DNA from: Hemileia vastatrix
Taxonomy: Eukaryota; Basidiomycota; Pucciniomycetes; Pucciniales; Zaghouaniaceae
Length of the DNA: 64,000 nucleotides
Direction of reading: 5' to 3'
Assembly (NCBI GenBank): GCA_030280995.1
Contig: JASXTE010000008.1
Location: 2,561,001-2,625,000, forward strand
The notes beneath the pieces were generated by a model that was not told where the DNA came from, made no database searches, and saw nothing but the letters and a program-made list of their open reading frames with translations. Shown here piece after piece: positions 10,812-21,436 of this stretch. Position numbers and translations under genes: made by a program. How positions within the stretch are numbered: the stretch's first letter is position 1; every line of letters starts with the position of its first letter.

Positions 10812-11466
10812 TTACAGAAAAGAATCAAGAGATGTAACAAAATGTTCAGCATTGGCTTTGAACTGGTGGATGAGGTTTTTCTTTTTTCCAAGGTCCTGTG
10901 GGTTCTTGGCAGGAGTGGATTGGAAGTAATCTAGGATAAGATGCTTCTGTTTAGAAGAATGTTGTTGGAAGTTGTTTTTGATAGTTGGAAATGGATTAGG
11001 TGGGGGTTCTTCAAGGGTTCCCACATTTTCATCATCACTGTCTGGATTAGAATGAACTGGAAATTAGTCAGATTGAGTTTCAGTATGAAGAAGTATTGAG
11101 CTTACCATTAGAAGGACCAGGGATAGAAGATCTAGCATTTGTAGCAGGGTTGGCACTCTTTTTTGAAGGGTGTAATTTGTTGACCAGTTTGGGGATCAGG
11201 ATGGATGGTCTGGATCTTTTGGTGCTGGTGGAAGGTGGATCAGGTTGTGGAGGAGAAGAAGATGTTGAAGAGGACAATGGACCAGGTCTGAAACAAGTCT
11301 TCTTCCTAGAGTGACAGGCATCACAGGAGGTTCTGTAGGGATGAGCTGGAGGTGTTATGGTACAGATGAGATTGTTCTCAATGCAGTATTGGCAAGAACC
11401 CATGTCAGTAGCAGATTTGGAGAGGATGCTGAACATGGTAGTTGTGATGAAGGAGAATGTGGACAT
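10812..11466 (-). CDS. Antisense zinc-cluster gene A within gypsy A (two exons, 201 aa)
   Basis: The minus-strand ATG at 11466 starts just inside the 3' LTR boundary and opposes the element. Exon 1 (11466-11106) encodes cysteines 25, 28, 35, 48, 51 and 58, spaced C-x2-C-x6-C-x12-C-x2-C-x6-C, with CDACHSRKKTC as the basic half. A 49-bp intron (11105-11057) has GTAAGC at its start, CTGACTAAT as branch-like site and CCAG at its end. Removing it joins exon 2 (11056-10812) in frame, giving 201 aa without a stop. A Ser/Pro-rich stretch follows the cluster, and the C-terminus is charged. The spacing fits a fungal Zn2Cys6 domain with its halves swapped. Function is unknown; DNA or RNA binding is a guess. 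Its promoter would lie in the LTR. Confidence 0.65.
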
Positions 11467-11470
11467 TCTC

Positions 11471-11484
11471 TATTGGAGGGAGGA
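11471..11484 (+). other. Polypurine tract of gypsy A
   Basis: TATTGGAGGGAGGA lies directly before TGTGGT. The same context (ACATTCTC, then ATTGGAGGGAGGATGTGG) occurs on the minus strand at 60061-60088 before the LTR of gypsy B, which supports this boundary. Confidence 0.72.
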
Positions 11485-12562
11485 TGTGGTCTTCCAACAT
11501 TGGCAGAGCCCTTTGTTGGTCTGTTTGGTGTTGTTTTGATATGTCTTAAATGGCATTGTTTAATAATTGGGTGTTTTTCTGGAATTATTCGACAAATATT
11601 GGGACTGCGGGGATGTGGGTATTACCATTGGATAGCCCTGGTTTTTATCTATATTTTATGTCTTGATGACATTTTTCATATTCTAAGTATTTGAGGGATT
11701 ATTTCTCATTTTTCATTTCAAAAGATAGCTATTTAATTTTTTTTTTGCCTTTTACAGGCTAACCTTAAGTCTTAGGGTTAAGTGCTTAGTACCATTAGAA
11801 TGGGATAATTTTTCTCTACGTTTCATGTCACAATGTTTTTGTAGCTTAATTATGTGTTTTAAAGGTTTTAGTAGTCTTAGTTTATTTTTCTAAGTATTTT
11901 GGGTGTTTTTGGTGGTTTTCTGGCTTCAGGGCGGTCCTGCGGCTTCAGTCGGGAAGACCACCTGCCTCAGTACTAGAAGGCTGGGAAGCGTTTCTAGAGG
12001 GGTTTTATGCAATTTGGCACTCAGAAACGACAAATTTGTTGGTGTGCATGGGCTCTTAGATAGTTGTCTGTGTGTATATAGTGAATAAGACAGTTTGGGG
12101 TAACCTTAATTATCATGCAACCATCTGGAGGTGATATCCTTGTTCCTCACTCAGTTTTCACTGTTTTTTTGCCACAATTGGCTGTGTTTGTTGCAAGGTT
12201 AGTTCTTCATTTAACTCAACTTTGGCAACTGTTTTCTCTGGTGTAGTCTTGCAAGCTATATCAAGTATTATTGCTGTCTCTGGTGTGGATTTGCAACCTA
12301 CATCAAGTTTCATTGCTTTCTCTGGTGTGGATATTGGTCTACATTTCAGTTCTTTGGTGTGGTAGTCTGTCTGGAGACTACTTTCTTGGCTGATCAGGCA
12401 GTCAAGTGTATTGGAAAAGGGGCTTTTAACAACAGGAACCAATTTACTGTAGCAGGTAAATCTCACTCATATTTTTTTAAAGGGACAGGGGATTTTCTCT
12501 CTGGTTTTTTTCTCCAACTCCCTTGGTCAAGGCCTATAGCTAGTACTATAGGATTGTCTACA
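11485..12562 (+). repeat. 3' LTR of gypsy A
   Basis: Starts TGTGGT after the polypurine tract and ends TCTACA, giving 1078 bp. The last 553 bp match the 5' LTR. A second possible start, TGTGGGTATT at 11614, is less favoured because gypsy B shares the first context. Confidence 0.8.
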
Positions 12563-13344
12563 ACATGACTTGAAAATAAAATAAACATGGTGGATGAAAA
12601 TATTTCAGGCTTATAATGATTATTGAGCAACAAAAAACAGTTTTCAAATAAAGAGTAACAAAATAATTTATACTCTTCAATCATCATCAATTTTTTGATT
12701 AATGTAGATTAGGGATAAATGATGGTGCATAACTCAACAATATGTTTTATGTTAAAATTTAGATATAGGTATATATATATATATATGTATGAATACATTT
12801 TTATAAGTTTCTATATGTATTTGAATAAGTATAAAATAGTTACAGTAAAAGTTAAACAATAATCTGAAGGAGCATCTAAAATGTTGAGCTAATATTATAA
12901 CAGATAAGAGGAAAGAAAGCCACAATCTTTCTAGAATTATATGTAGCTGAAATGGTACATATATGTGTTATTACTTAAAAAAATTTATTTCTTCTTTTCT
13001 TGAGTAAACTTGTTCCAGTTAGTAATATACAGAATCCTTAAATTAAAACTTAAAACATGCATTATTACACATATCAAATATTAAAATAAACTTTATTGTT
13101 CATAAATTAAAAATAAGATGTATGTATTGCACATAGAGTGTGAAGAAACATATTTTTTTCCACCATATACTTGTTTTTTTCAATTTCCATTTTTCCTTCT
13201 TTGATACCGCCATGCTATCATAATTACCCCAAATTTTCAGATTTGATTCCTTTTTCCCCTATTTATTTTATTCCTCTCCACTACTTTTTTTTTCTCACTT
13301 CATAAGCATTTTTATAAATTAATTAGGATATTTTTTCATTATAT
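12563..13344. other. AT-rich flank, no gene seen
   Basis: Short A/T runs and a TATATATA stretch near 12770. No open frame of interest and no recognisable repeat. Confidence 0.6.
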
Positions 13345-13604
13345 CACTACACAATATAGGGGGTGGACTTGCTAGCAAGTCCTCAACCTGAACTGAGATG
13401 GAACTCAGATGGAACCCAGACTGAACTCATACTGAACCCAAACTGAACTCTACTTGAACACCCACCTAAAACTGTTCTGCTGAGTGGTGTTCATTCCTGA
13501 TTGTATGGTTCCTTTATCAATAGCTCAATGTGTGTTCAATTTGTGGTGAGTTTGGGTCCAGGTTGTGGACTTGCTAGCAAGTCCACCCCCCATATTGTGT
13601 GGTG
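13345..13604. mobile_element. MITE with palindromic inner ends (~260 bp)
   Basis: The left end CACTACACAATATAGGGGG and the right end (read on the minus strand) CACCACACAATATGGGGG are inverted repeats. Each runs on into an 18-22 bp perfect palindrome centred on TTGCTAGCAA. The inside carries loose repeats of GAACTGA-type words and no gene. TAT flanks both sides and may be a target duplication. Confidence 0.7.
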
Positions 13605-13689
13605 TATGATGTCTATTTTAATAATCCTAAAATTAAAGTTCTGTGAAGAGATGAAACGAATAATTTTTAAAATTTTAATTTCAGGTTGC

Positions 13690-14613
13690 AAAAAATACTT
13701 TATTCTTGTCACCTCACCCTTCCATGATCCACTGGTCATTCAATTCTTGAATCTTATTTTTTCCTGGGGTACCATCAAGACTACAGTTCATAGTAAATTC
13801 CTATGGAAAACAATTGTCCATGATATGAGGCAATTAGAAATATTAATCAATACAAAAAGGGATGCAAAAACTACTTAAATATCTACCTAAATCACAAAAA
13901 ACCTATCTCCTTGTACAATCTGTGATTTTACCCATCATTTGGGCCTTTGGAAGAAAATTATGGCTAAAAGCCTTTTTTTGGTATCAAAAATTGAATCAAA
14001 AAACTTTAATTTTTCTTTCAAAACCTCCACTGGAATTTTTAGAATTGGAAAAGGGTAATATGGACTGATGAGTCATCACTCATAGTTGGTGAACCATTTC
14101 AATTAAAACTATTTTGGTCAAAAAAGGATTAAAAATATAATACCAAATGTCTTAAAACCACCTTTCAAAGTGTTCAATTGTAAATCACATTTCTTAGAGT
14201 CTTCTACAATACTACCAAAGTACCCCTAATAATTCTCCTTTCTGAATTTAAAACTTCAAAAACAATTTTTGATTTTTTTTAACATTTAACTCTCATAGCC
14301 TTTTTGGAATTGAATTACCACATCAAAATTTTCTCCTCCTAGAGGAATATTCCCCTATTCACACATTAAAAAAACTCATGTGCTCTGTGATATTGTAAAG
14401 CTGAAGAAAATTAAGTGTCTAGCCCAATCACCTAATTTGAACACAATATATCTATGGAAAGTAATGAAGAACAGTTTAATAAGTAGTACAGCCCAAAAAA
14501 TGAAGAAGAAATGTTGAAAACCTTATTTTTAGCTTGGTTTGACCTCCTGGAACCCATTTTGGAGAATATCATAGCCTCTTTGCCAAAAATAATTATATCT
14601 ATATTTGATGCCT
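13690..14613 (+). pseudogene. Tc1/mariner transposase fossil
   Basis: Translated in shifting frames, the stretch shows Tc1-family landmarks. One is VIWTDESS (near 14055-14085), which includes the first catalytic Asp. YNTKCLKTTF follows, close to the usual YN..CL.PTF. AQSPNLN then leads into LWKVMKN (near 14420-14470), the AQSPDLNPIE.LW.VLK block. The end GVPTH at about 14600 sits where Tc1 proteins end. Upstream WNF.NWKR just before VIWTDESS also fits. There are many stops and indels, so it is long dead. Terminal repeats were not found. Confidence 0.65.
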
Positions 14614-17600
14614 GTGGAGTGCCAACTCATTGATACCAGAGAAATGAAAAGTAATTAAAATATAAAAAGAATTTTTACAATAAAACAAGAAATAAGAAAA
14701 GTTACTGTTATATTTAGACTCTTCATATACTGTGTAGCCATAAGACATGTTTGAAATGAAATATAACTATTAGTTTGAGATAAATGGTAAATAAATGAGT
14801 TCCATGAGGTGGAAAAAATATGTTGCTTCTCAACTTAAATTAAAAATCTGAGCTACAATTTTCATATACTTTATCTATATTCATACACTTGGAATTTGTA
14901 CAGCACACTAAAATGTGCATTTACTTATTATTTGTGAAATTCAGGCTGTCACTAAGCTAACAGCTCAGTTCATACACATTTAAAGATGCACTTTCACATC
15001 CGTTTAAATACATAGGGAGCAATAATCCTCATAGTGTAAAGTAAAAGCCTGAAATAAAAAAGTGAGAAATTTGGTTACAGACTAAAAACTGACTAAAAAA
15101 ATAGCTATAAATTTAATTCCATTTTTCAAAAGAATTATTGAAAAAATGATCCAGTCAAAAAAAAAATTAATAAACTGAGTATTTTTGGGATTTAATCTAG
15201 GTATATTTCATGAATTTCTAGCTGTGGTAAAAGTGAGTCTTAATGAACCCCACTTTGACAAATAATATAGAAAGATCATAAATTTGATAATTAATTTAAA
15301 AATTAAAAAATATATTAAGGACATGGAAGCTTTAATGCCTTCATACAAAAGCATCAACCTGAAGTAGCTATAGATAGAAGATTTTTGACTCAATTTTTAG
15401 GTTATTCAAGTATGTTTTTTGAAGTAGAATAGAGAACTACAGGCCTTTTCAATCGAATTCATTTTTCATTGGTATTTTTGATCATCTAATTTGATATATA
15501 CATACATTTAATGGAATGAAATGGAGGTAATGAAGAATCTAACCTGAAAAGAATCAAATTATTGAAAAAAAAAATTAGAAATTCTTCAGGATTGAAAAAC
15601 AAAATTCATTTTCAGAATCAATAAATTTATATTCTAAATGAAGGATATTAAGAGAGTGTACAATCATACAGCTATGTTAATAAAAATATCATGAAAAAAT
15701 ACCTCATTTCAATCTAACTCACCAAAATCCACCAACAACTTGTCAAGCCCAAAAATTAGGGTCCTTAAATTAGTGTAAAGATTTGATCTCACAGTGCCTT
15801 TATTTATTCTTCCTTCTTTGAAAAAGTTTTTAATCTCTCTTCTTCCCTGTTTCTGCCTTGACTGTGCTGAGCTCTCAACAGTAAATCAGGGTGAGAACTA
15901 TTATTTCTGTAAATAATTTTTTCTATGCAAAAAATACTCTTAATTATACACAAACCCATACAATAATTGAGACAGATATTAAATAAAAAGTGCATTTCTC
16001 TTCCATCTGTAGCACAAATATTGTAAAAATTATTCATTAATTGTAAGTCAGGGTGTACCAAGAGCTTAGTAAATTGTATGGAACCTGAGAATAAATATAA
16101 TTCAAAGAATTATTTGCATAATAATACTATATACATTTTTTTTACTAAAATTTAGTTAAAATAAATAATTTTATTATTATAATAATATACAAACATTAAA
16201 ATAAAGATGTATTAAAGCACTTCTTTGACTTTTAAATGTTTCATAACATCCCAAGACTAGTTGAAAAAATCCCTGTTTTACTCTCAATTAAGGGTCTCAA
16301 TGCTTCCATGTAAATATTTCCTTAATTTTTTTTCATGTATTTTTTTGATATCTTAAAAAATTTAACTATTTAATTTAAATTAAAAAGGGATTGTTGGACC
16401 CATATATTCCCTTTTTAATAGTTTTGCCTGTGTTAAATTTCCCTTTTTTGATTATTTTCTTTTATTCATCAACTTTTTTGTAAGTACACTTTTATTGCAT
16501 ACTCAGTGTTCCTTGGCTATATAAAAGCCTTGAATTTTTTTTTACTCATCCCTACTTACTTGAAATTACATTTTTTTTTCATTATTTAAAAAATTGAAGT
16601 TTTACATATTGATTCAATTTTTTTTATTCAAGTAAATAGATTTGATTTGAATTTTTTACACATTAAATTTGAATATTAAAGTTAGTATTAGTATATTGAG
16701 AGTTAAATAGATAAATTACTTACATTCCAAAACATTTACATCCATTAGGACCACTGAGCACAACCTATACTTCTAAATGACTGGCAAATAATTCTAGTGA
16801 AGGACACTTTTGGCTCAAGGCTTTGATTTTTTTGAATATTGTGTGTGACCCAAGTTATCTCTATAAGTTACTGAGGATCTAGGACAATAAATAGAGGCAA
16901 AATGAAGTAAATTGATGGAAATAATAGGCTCCTGTGAATTTTTTCTTTAGAAATCATTTTATAATAAATTGTCTTATTTACATTCAGTGCACCAGTCTTT
17001 CACAGGATCAAAACTGTGTTTGGTGAAAATTAGAAAAGATTTTAAGGATTGAAACCCATTAGAATGTTTTAGTTAGTTGTTTGTGTGGTAAAATCTGTAA
17101 AAATTCTAGAAATAAAGCAAAAATTACTGTTGCCATTGTGATTTTTCTTTTTTTCTTTTTTTTTACTTGATATTAAAAATTGATGATTTCACTATTTTAG
17201 TATTAAAGTAATTTGTGGGCTAGTACTAGATGATGCACAGACTAGGGAAGAGTTTTGACTCATAGTATATGATGGTAGCAAGGGAAGAAAATTTGGCAAT
17301 TAAATATCTTGAAACAATGAATATATATATTGGAGGGGTCAATATTTATGTTAGAATGGTTTTGTGAGGCTTTTCTAGAAAACTTTGGCTTCTGAAAAAA
17401 AAAGTGGCTTTTATGCAACATTGTTGAGTTAGATATAAGCTGCATATTAAGTGGGTAAAGCTACACCATTATTAACTCGCTAAGGAGAGCAGGAAATACA
17501 TACAAATTGAGTAAGTTTTGGTGAGTAGCACATGGTAATCAAAGAAGAGATTATAAGCCTATAAGTGAAGTGATATGTCATGGGAATATCCAATGGGTTT

Positions 17601-20600
17601 CATGGCACTGAACATTGCGCAGTGTAAAAATCTGGCACTTAGATGTAAAATAAAACTCAATAATTTAACTGAATACATCCAGTTTTTGAATTTATTATGA
17701 TTTCTACTTTTGTTATTATAATAATTATTTTTGTAAAATATCACAATACTCACCAGAAAAACATTGTGGGTTTCTGATAGCAGGTACCAAGATCTATCAA
17801 TGATTTTATTTGGTTTTAGCTCAATTGTAACTCTTCTGAGAAGGATTTGTGCAGAAAACTAAAAATTACGGCTCTCCTGGAATCAAACTTAAGCTCTTAT
17901 TGAGTCACAAATAGATTGAGGGATTGGCACAGGCTAGCAGGCGCCTAGGATTTTTGTGGTGATTGTAGGAATAAAGGATAATATAAACCCTCCAGATTTT
18001 TTTTCCTAGTAGGTAATGTTTCAACATTCATAAAATCTCTTGCTGAGGTCCTGTGAAAAATAAAATAAAATAAATAAAAAAATAAAAAAGTCTCTCAAAT
18101 AAATGATAAAAAAAATCATTAAAACACCTGGAGAATTCCCTGTTATTTTATTTTTTTCGAATTTTTTTCTTATTTTTGGCTTTGTTTTTTTTGTTTTTGT
18201 TTTGATTTTTTTTTTTCAAATCCTCATCAGGAAACTTTGAGATCGCTTCCCCAACTTTAAACATCAACACAATAAATTTAAGCTCCTTTATTTTGTGAAA
18301 AATTTCAATTTTATTGTTAATAAAAAATTACAGGTGAGTGGAACTCAAGGACAATAAGAAAGAGAAATTTTCTGGACACGCAGAGTACAATGAATAGTTA
18401 CCTGATAATAAAGGTTTACAAGTAAGCGGGACTTAAGAACAATAGGATGGAAAGGATGACTAGACACACAGAGAAAAAATATTGAGGAGTGAACAAGAGG
18501 AAAGGCATAAATGAATAGATAACAATTAATAAAAAATAAATAACAAGGTAAATAATTAATGAAGAAGCACGTGTCTGTTTCCCCACTTATATTTATTGAC
18601 AATGATATTGTTAGATTAGGTTTAGACTAATAGAAAAGTAGTATATAACTTTAAATAAATTTGGAAGTTAAGAAAAAGAAGGAAGTCATGTATAGAAGTA
18701 TACTGTATAGCTTTCTCTTTAACTACTCAATTGATAAATATTAAAATTTCTCATTTTCAAAAAAAGATATCATGATTAATGTTTTTGTGAACAATTTTTT
18801 AAATCCAAAGTTTAAAAAAAATCAATCCCGAAAAATTTAAATAAATATATTAGGAGGTCTCAAGCATGGCAAATAAGACAGTAAAAAAAATACTATTCTT
18901 AATCAAATAAATATTTAATAAAATTTCAATTATCATTTTTTACTCTTAAAACTCGCTCTTTTGATAGCTTAACATGGAGGGGATTCATATAATTTTGTAA
19001 CTAGAAATGTATACAATTCATTTCTATATTTTTCATGTTTGAGACCCCGTATTATAAATTAAATAGTCAAATTGATCGTCCATGTGAGAACAAAAAGGTA
19101 GGAATTCACTAAGCTTCCATTTCAAGACTTAAGCCAGTAGAAATAGGTCTCATGATTCTTTTTTTTTCTTTTTTTGGTCTGTCTCAAAATTCAAAATTGG
19201 AATATCATTACGAATTCTGATACCTGTAATATTATTGACTCATTGATGAAATGGGGCCCATAGAACGTGGCATACATTTAAATATATTGGTACCGCTAAC
19301 CATCATATCATAGGGTAGTATAGATGCAAGGATGAAAAATAAATTAAGGCTCCCTTCACAAAAAAAAGTAATAAAATTTTTTTTTTCCAAATTTTCGATG
19401 ATAGTAGACAAGAGTAAATGATTCGGTGAATTAGCCAAGCTTTTAATATTCAAATGAATAAATAACTCAAAATGGCGGTGACAAAATTAGTAAAACCAAT
19501 CATGGAATTAATAAAATACAACAACCCGTGACTTATAAATTAATGTAATCAGGCTAGGGAAATGATCAAAATGTTTTACTAAAAAGCAGATTTAGCTCTT
19601 CGTAAATAATGAAGCCTTAATTCAAGATTGCATTTAGTTAACCTTTCCAGTTGTAATATCAACAATAAGTGTTTTCTACGTCTCATGCAACAAGGTTCTG
19701 GTCAGTTAGAGAATCTCCAAGAAAAAAGAAAAGAAAATCTTTTCCCTTTTCGCCATTCTCTTCGGATTATAGTGATCAATAAGTGCCATTTTTTTTTTCC
19801 AATTTTGCTTCCAGATTCTTTAGCGGTGGCACTTAGAATAAAACCTGCAGGGTTATGTTTGGACGAGCAGCTTTTTCTGTAGAACAATGAAGATAGAGAG
19901 GGAGAGGGATTTATTAACATCATTAGACGATCAGAAATGATCATTAGCGATCATTTTGGCATATATTAGCACAAGGATATATGCTACCGTGAATAATTAT
20001 ATACGGTGATCTCACTTGTGCAATATTTGAAGACATTGTTTAAGTTATTCAATCGCACCAGAAATAACTAGTTCAGTTTTTAAAACTGAGGGGATTTAAT
20101 CCGGCTCACGAAAAAGAAAAGGAAGAGCTACCGACATTCAAAAATTTACTTTATTCTAGGATATGATCTTTCAGTCTTCCGTTTTTAGTTTAATCCTTGT
20201 AACTAATTTTTAAATTTTAGTTTTTTTTCATTTTAACTAGCTACTAATTTAATAACGCCAACTTTGATGATGACAAAAAATTAATATGAACCAAACGCTA
20301 ACTTCTATAGAGAAAAAAAGTGATAGGAGGCTAACGATGACATCAGCTTGAACGTGGGAGAAAGATACTAAAGCTGAATATAAATAAGAAAATCAATTTT
20401 GACAAGTGCTAAATTCATGGTAGAATTAAAAATACACGGTCATGATGTTGAGATTTAATCGCTACGGAAAATTAATAAGTTGCCCAGTCATTCTAGGAGG
20501 AACATGATCAGGTGAAGTAAAAGGCCACTCGGAACCAATAAATGATTAGTTTGATCAGAACTCAGAGAAAGAAGTGTATATAAACTAGTCAGTAGAGATA

Positions 20601-21436
20601 GATATAACTTGTAGTCACATACTTTAATAGCAGTGAAGGTGTTAGTAGGTTAAGATAATAATTCTAACTTTGACACTTACAAAAATTTCAAATGAAGATG
20701 TAGCGGAGATATAGTATTAGTAAATCAATGGGGCAATAATATAAGATTTGAAATCAATATGGCTCATCTTCAAATTAAAGACAAGGCTATAGCAAAGGAA
20801 CTTGGAACCACAACATACGAAAATAAAAATTTCAACACATGACGTTACATTTTTTTATTTCTTAAAACCTATTTTGATGTGTATATGCTGTGTAACTCCT
20901 CCGGGTTAAAAAACTAAAATCTACTAGAGACTAGTCTTTTGAACTCGTGACTAATCAGGTCGTAGTCATACCACTTGCTCCCAAGGAATGGAATGTTTCA
21001 AGCCATAAAAGTTGTGCAATGAGGCCTAAGGTTGTTTTGTATTCTGTCTTGCTTCGTTTTGTGGTGTTTGTAGTCTTAGTGGTCCCAAGTCTGTGGATCT
21101 CCGATCCTTCTCGAAGAAATGAAAATGACCCATAACCGACTTTTCACTTAGGTAAAAAATATTGACTTTTGTTGCGTTTATCATTTCTGTATTTTAGTCT
21201 CTTTTACATGTTGATGGTGAAGACTTGGGAAGAATATAGCGCGTTTCTTTTTTCCTCACTACCTCCCGTGTTTGGTTAAACTAGTATACGCGTGCCAGAG
21301 TCTGTAATTCTGACGCCCCCATAAAATTTGAATGAGTATATCAATCTTGTGCTGACAGTGTAAACAACTAAAGTACTCAGGCTCTTACCTGACTGTTGAA
21401 AGTTATTTCTTTTTTACTTTAAAAAGTTTTAGTCTA
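14614..21436. other. Long AT-rich stretch, no gene recognised
   Basis: About 6.8 kb of A/T-run-rich DNA with only short, compositionally meaningless open frames. From about 19 kb on the sequence becomes less repetitive, which fits the upstream flank of the gene starting at 21437. No promoter can be fixed with confidence. Confidence 0.55.

Larger units (their letters stand above)
1..12562 (+). mobile_element. Ty3/gypsy LTR retrotransposon (gypsy A), decayed, 5' end outside window
   Basis: The sequence at 1-553 recurs at 12010-12562 with a constant offset of 12009 and roughly 97% identity by eye, which defines a pair of LTRs. Between them lie a primer-binding-like site, gag with a zinc knuckle, aspartic protease, reverse transcriptase, RNase H and integrase in the Ty3/gypsy order (integrase last). 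A 4.3 kb non-pol region follows before the 3' LTR. The coding part carries several in-frame stops and at least three frame changes, so the copy cannot make an intact polyprotein. The base composition is visibly more GC-rich than the flanks. The 5' LTR lacks about 525 bp, which lies before the window. Confidence 0.93.

Noticed and set aside
11096..11694. Plus-strand open frames opposite antisense gene A
   Set aside because: The minus strand has the zinc cluster and a good intron; the plus frames cross the LTR border and show no motif.
11614..12562. Alternative 3' LTR start TGTGGGTATT at 11614
   Set aside because: The context at 11485 is shared with gypsy B and fits a polypurine tract better.
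19232..19944. Overlapping minus-strand frames in the gene-poor region
   Set aside because: Short, AT-biased, no start context, introns or motifs.
20947..21135. A 62-codon + frame before the candidate secreted gene
   Set aside because: Hydrophobic, no splice continuity to the exon at 21437 and no recognisable feature.
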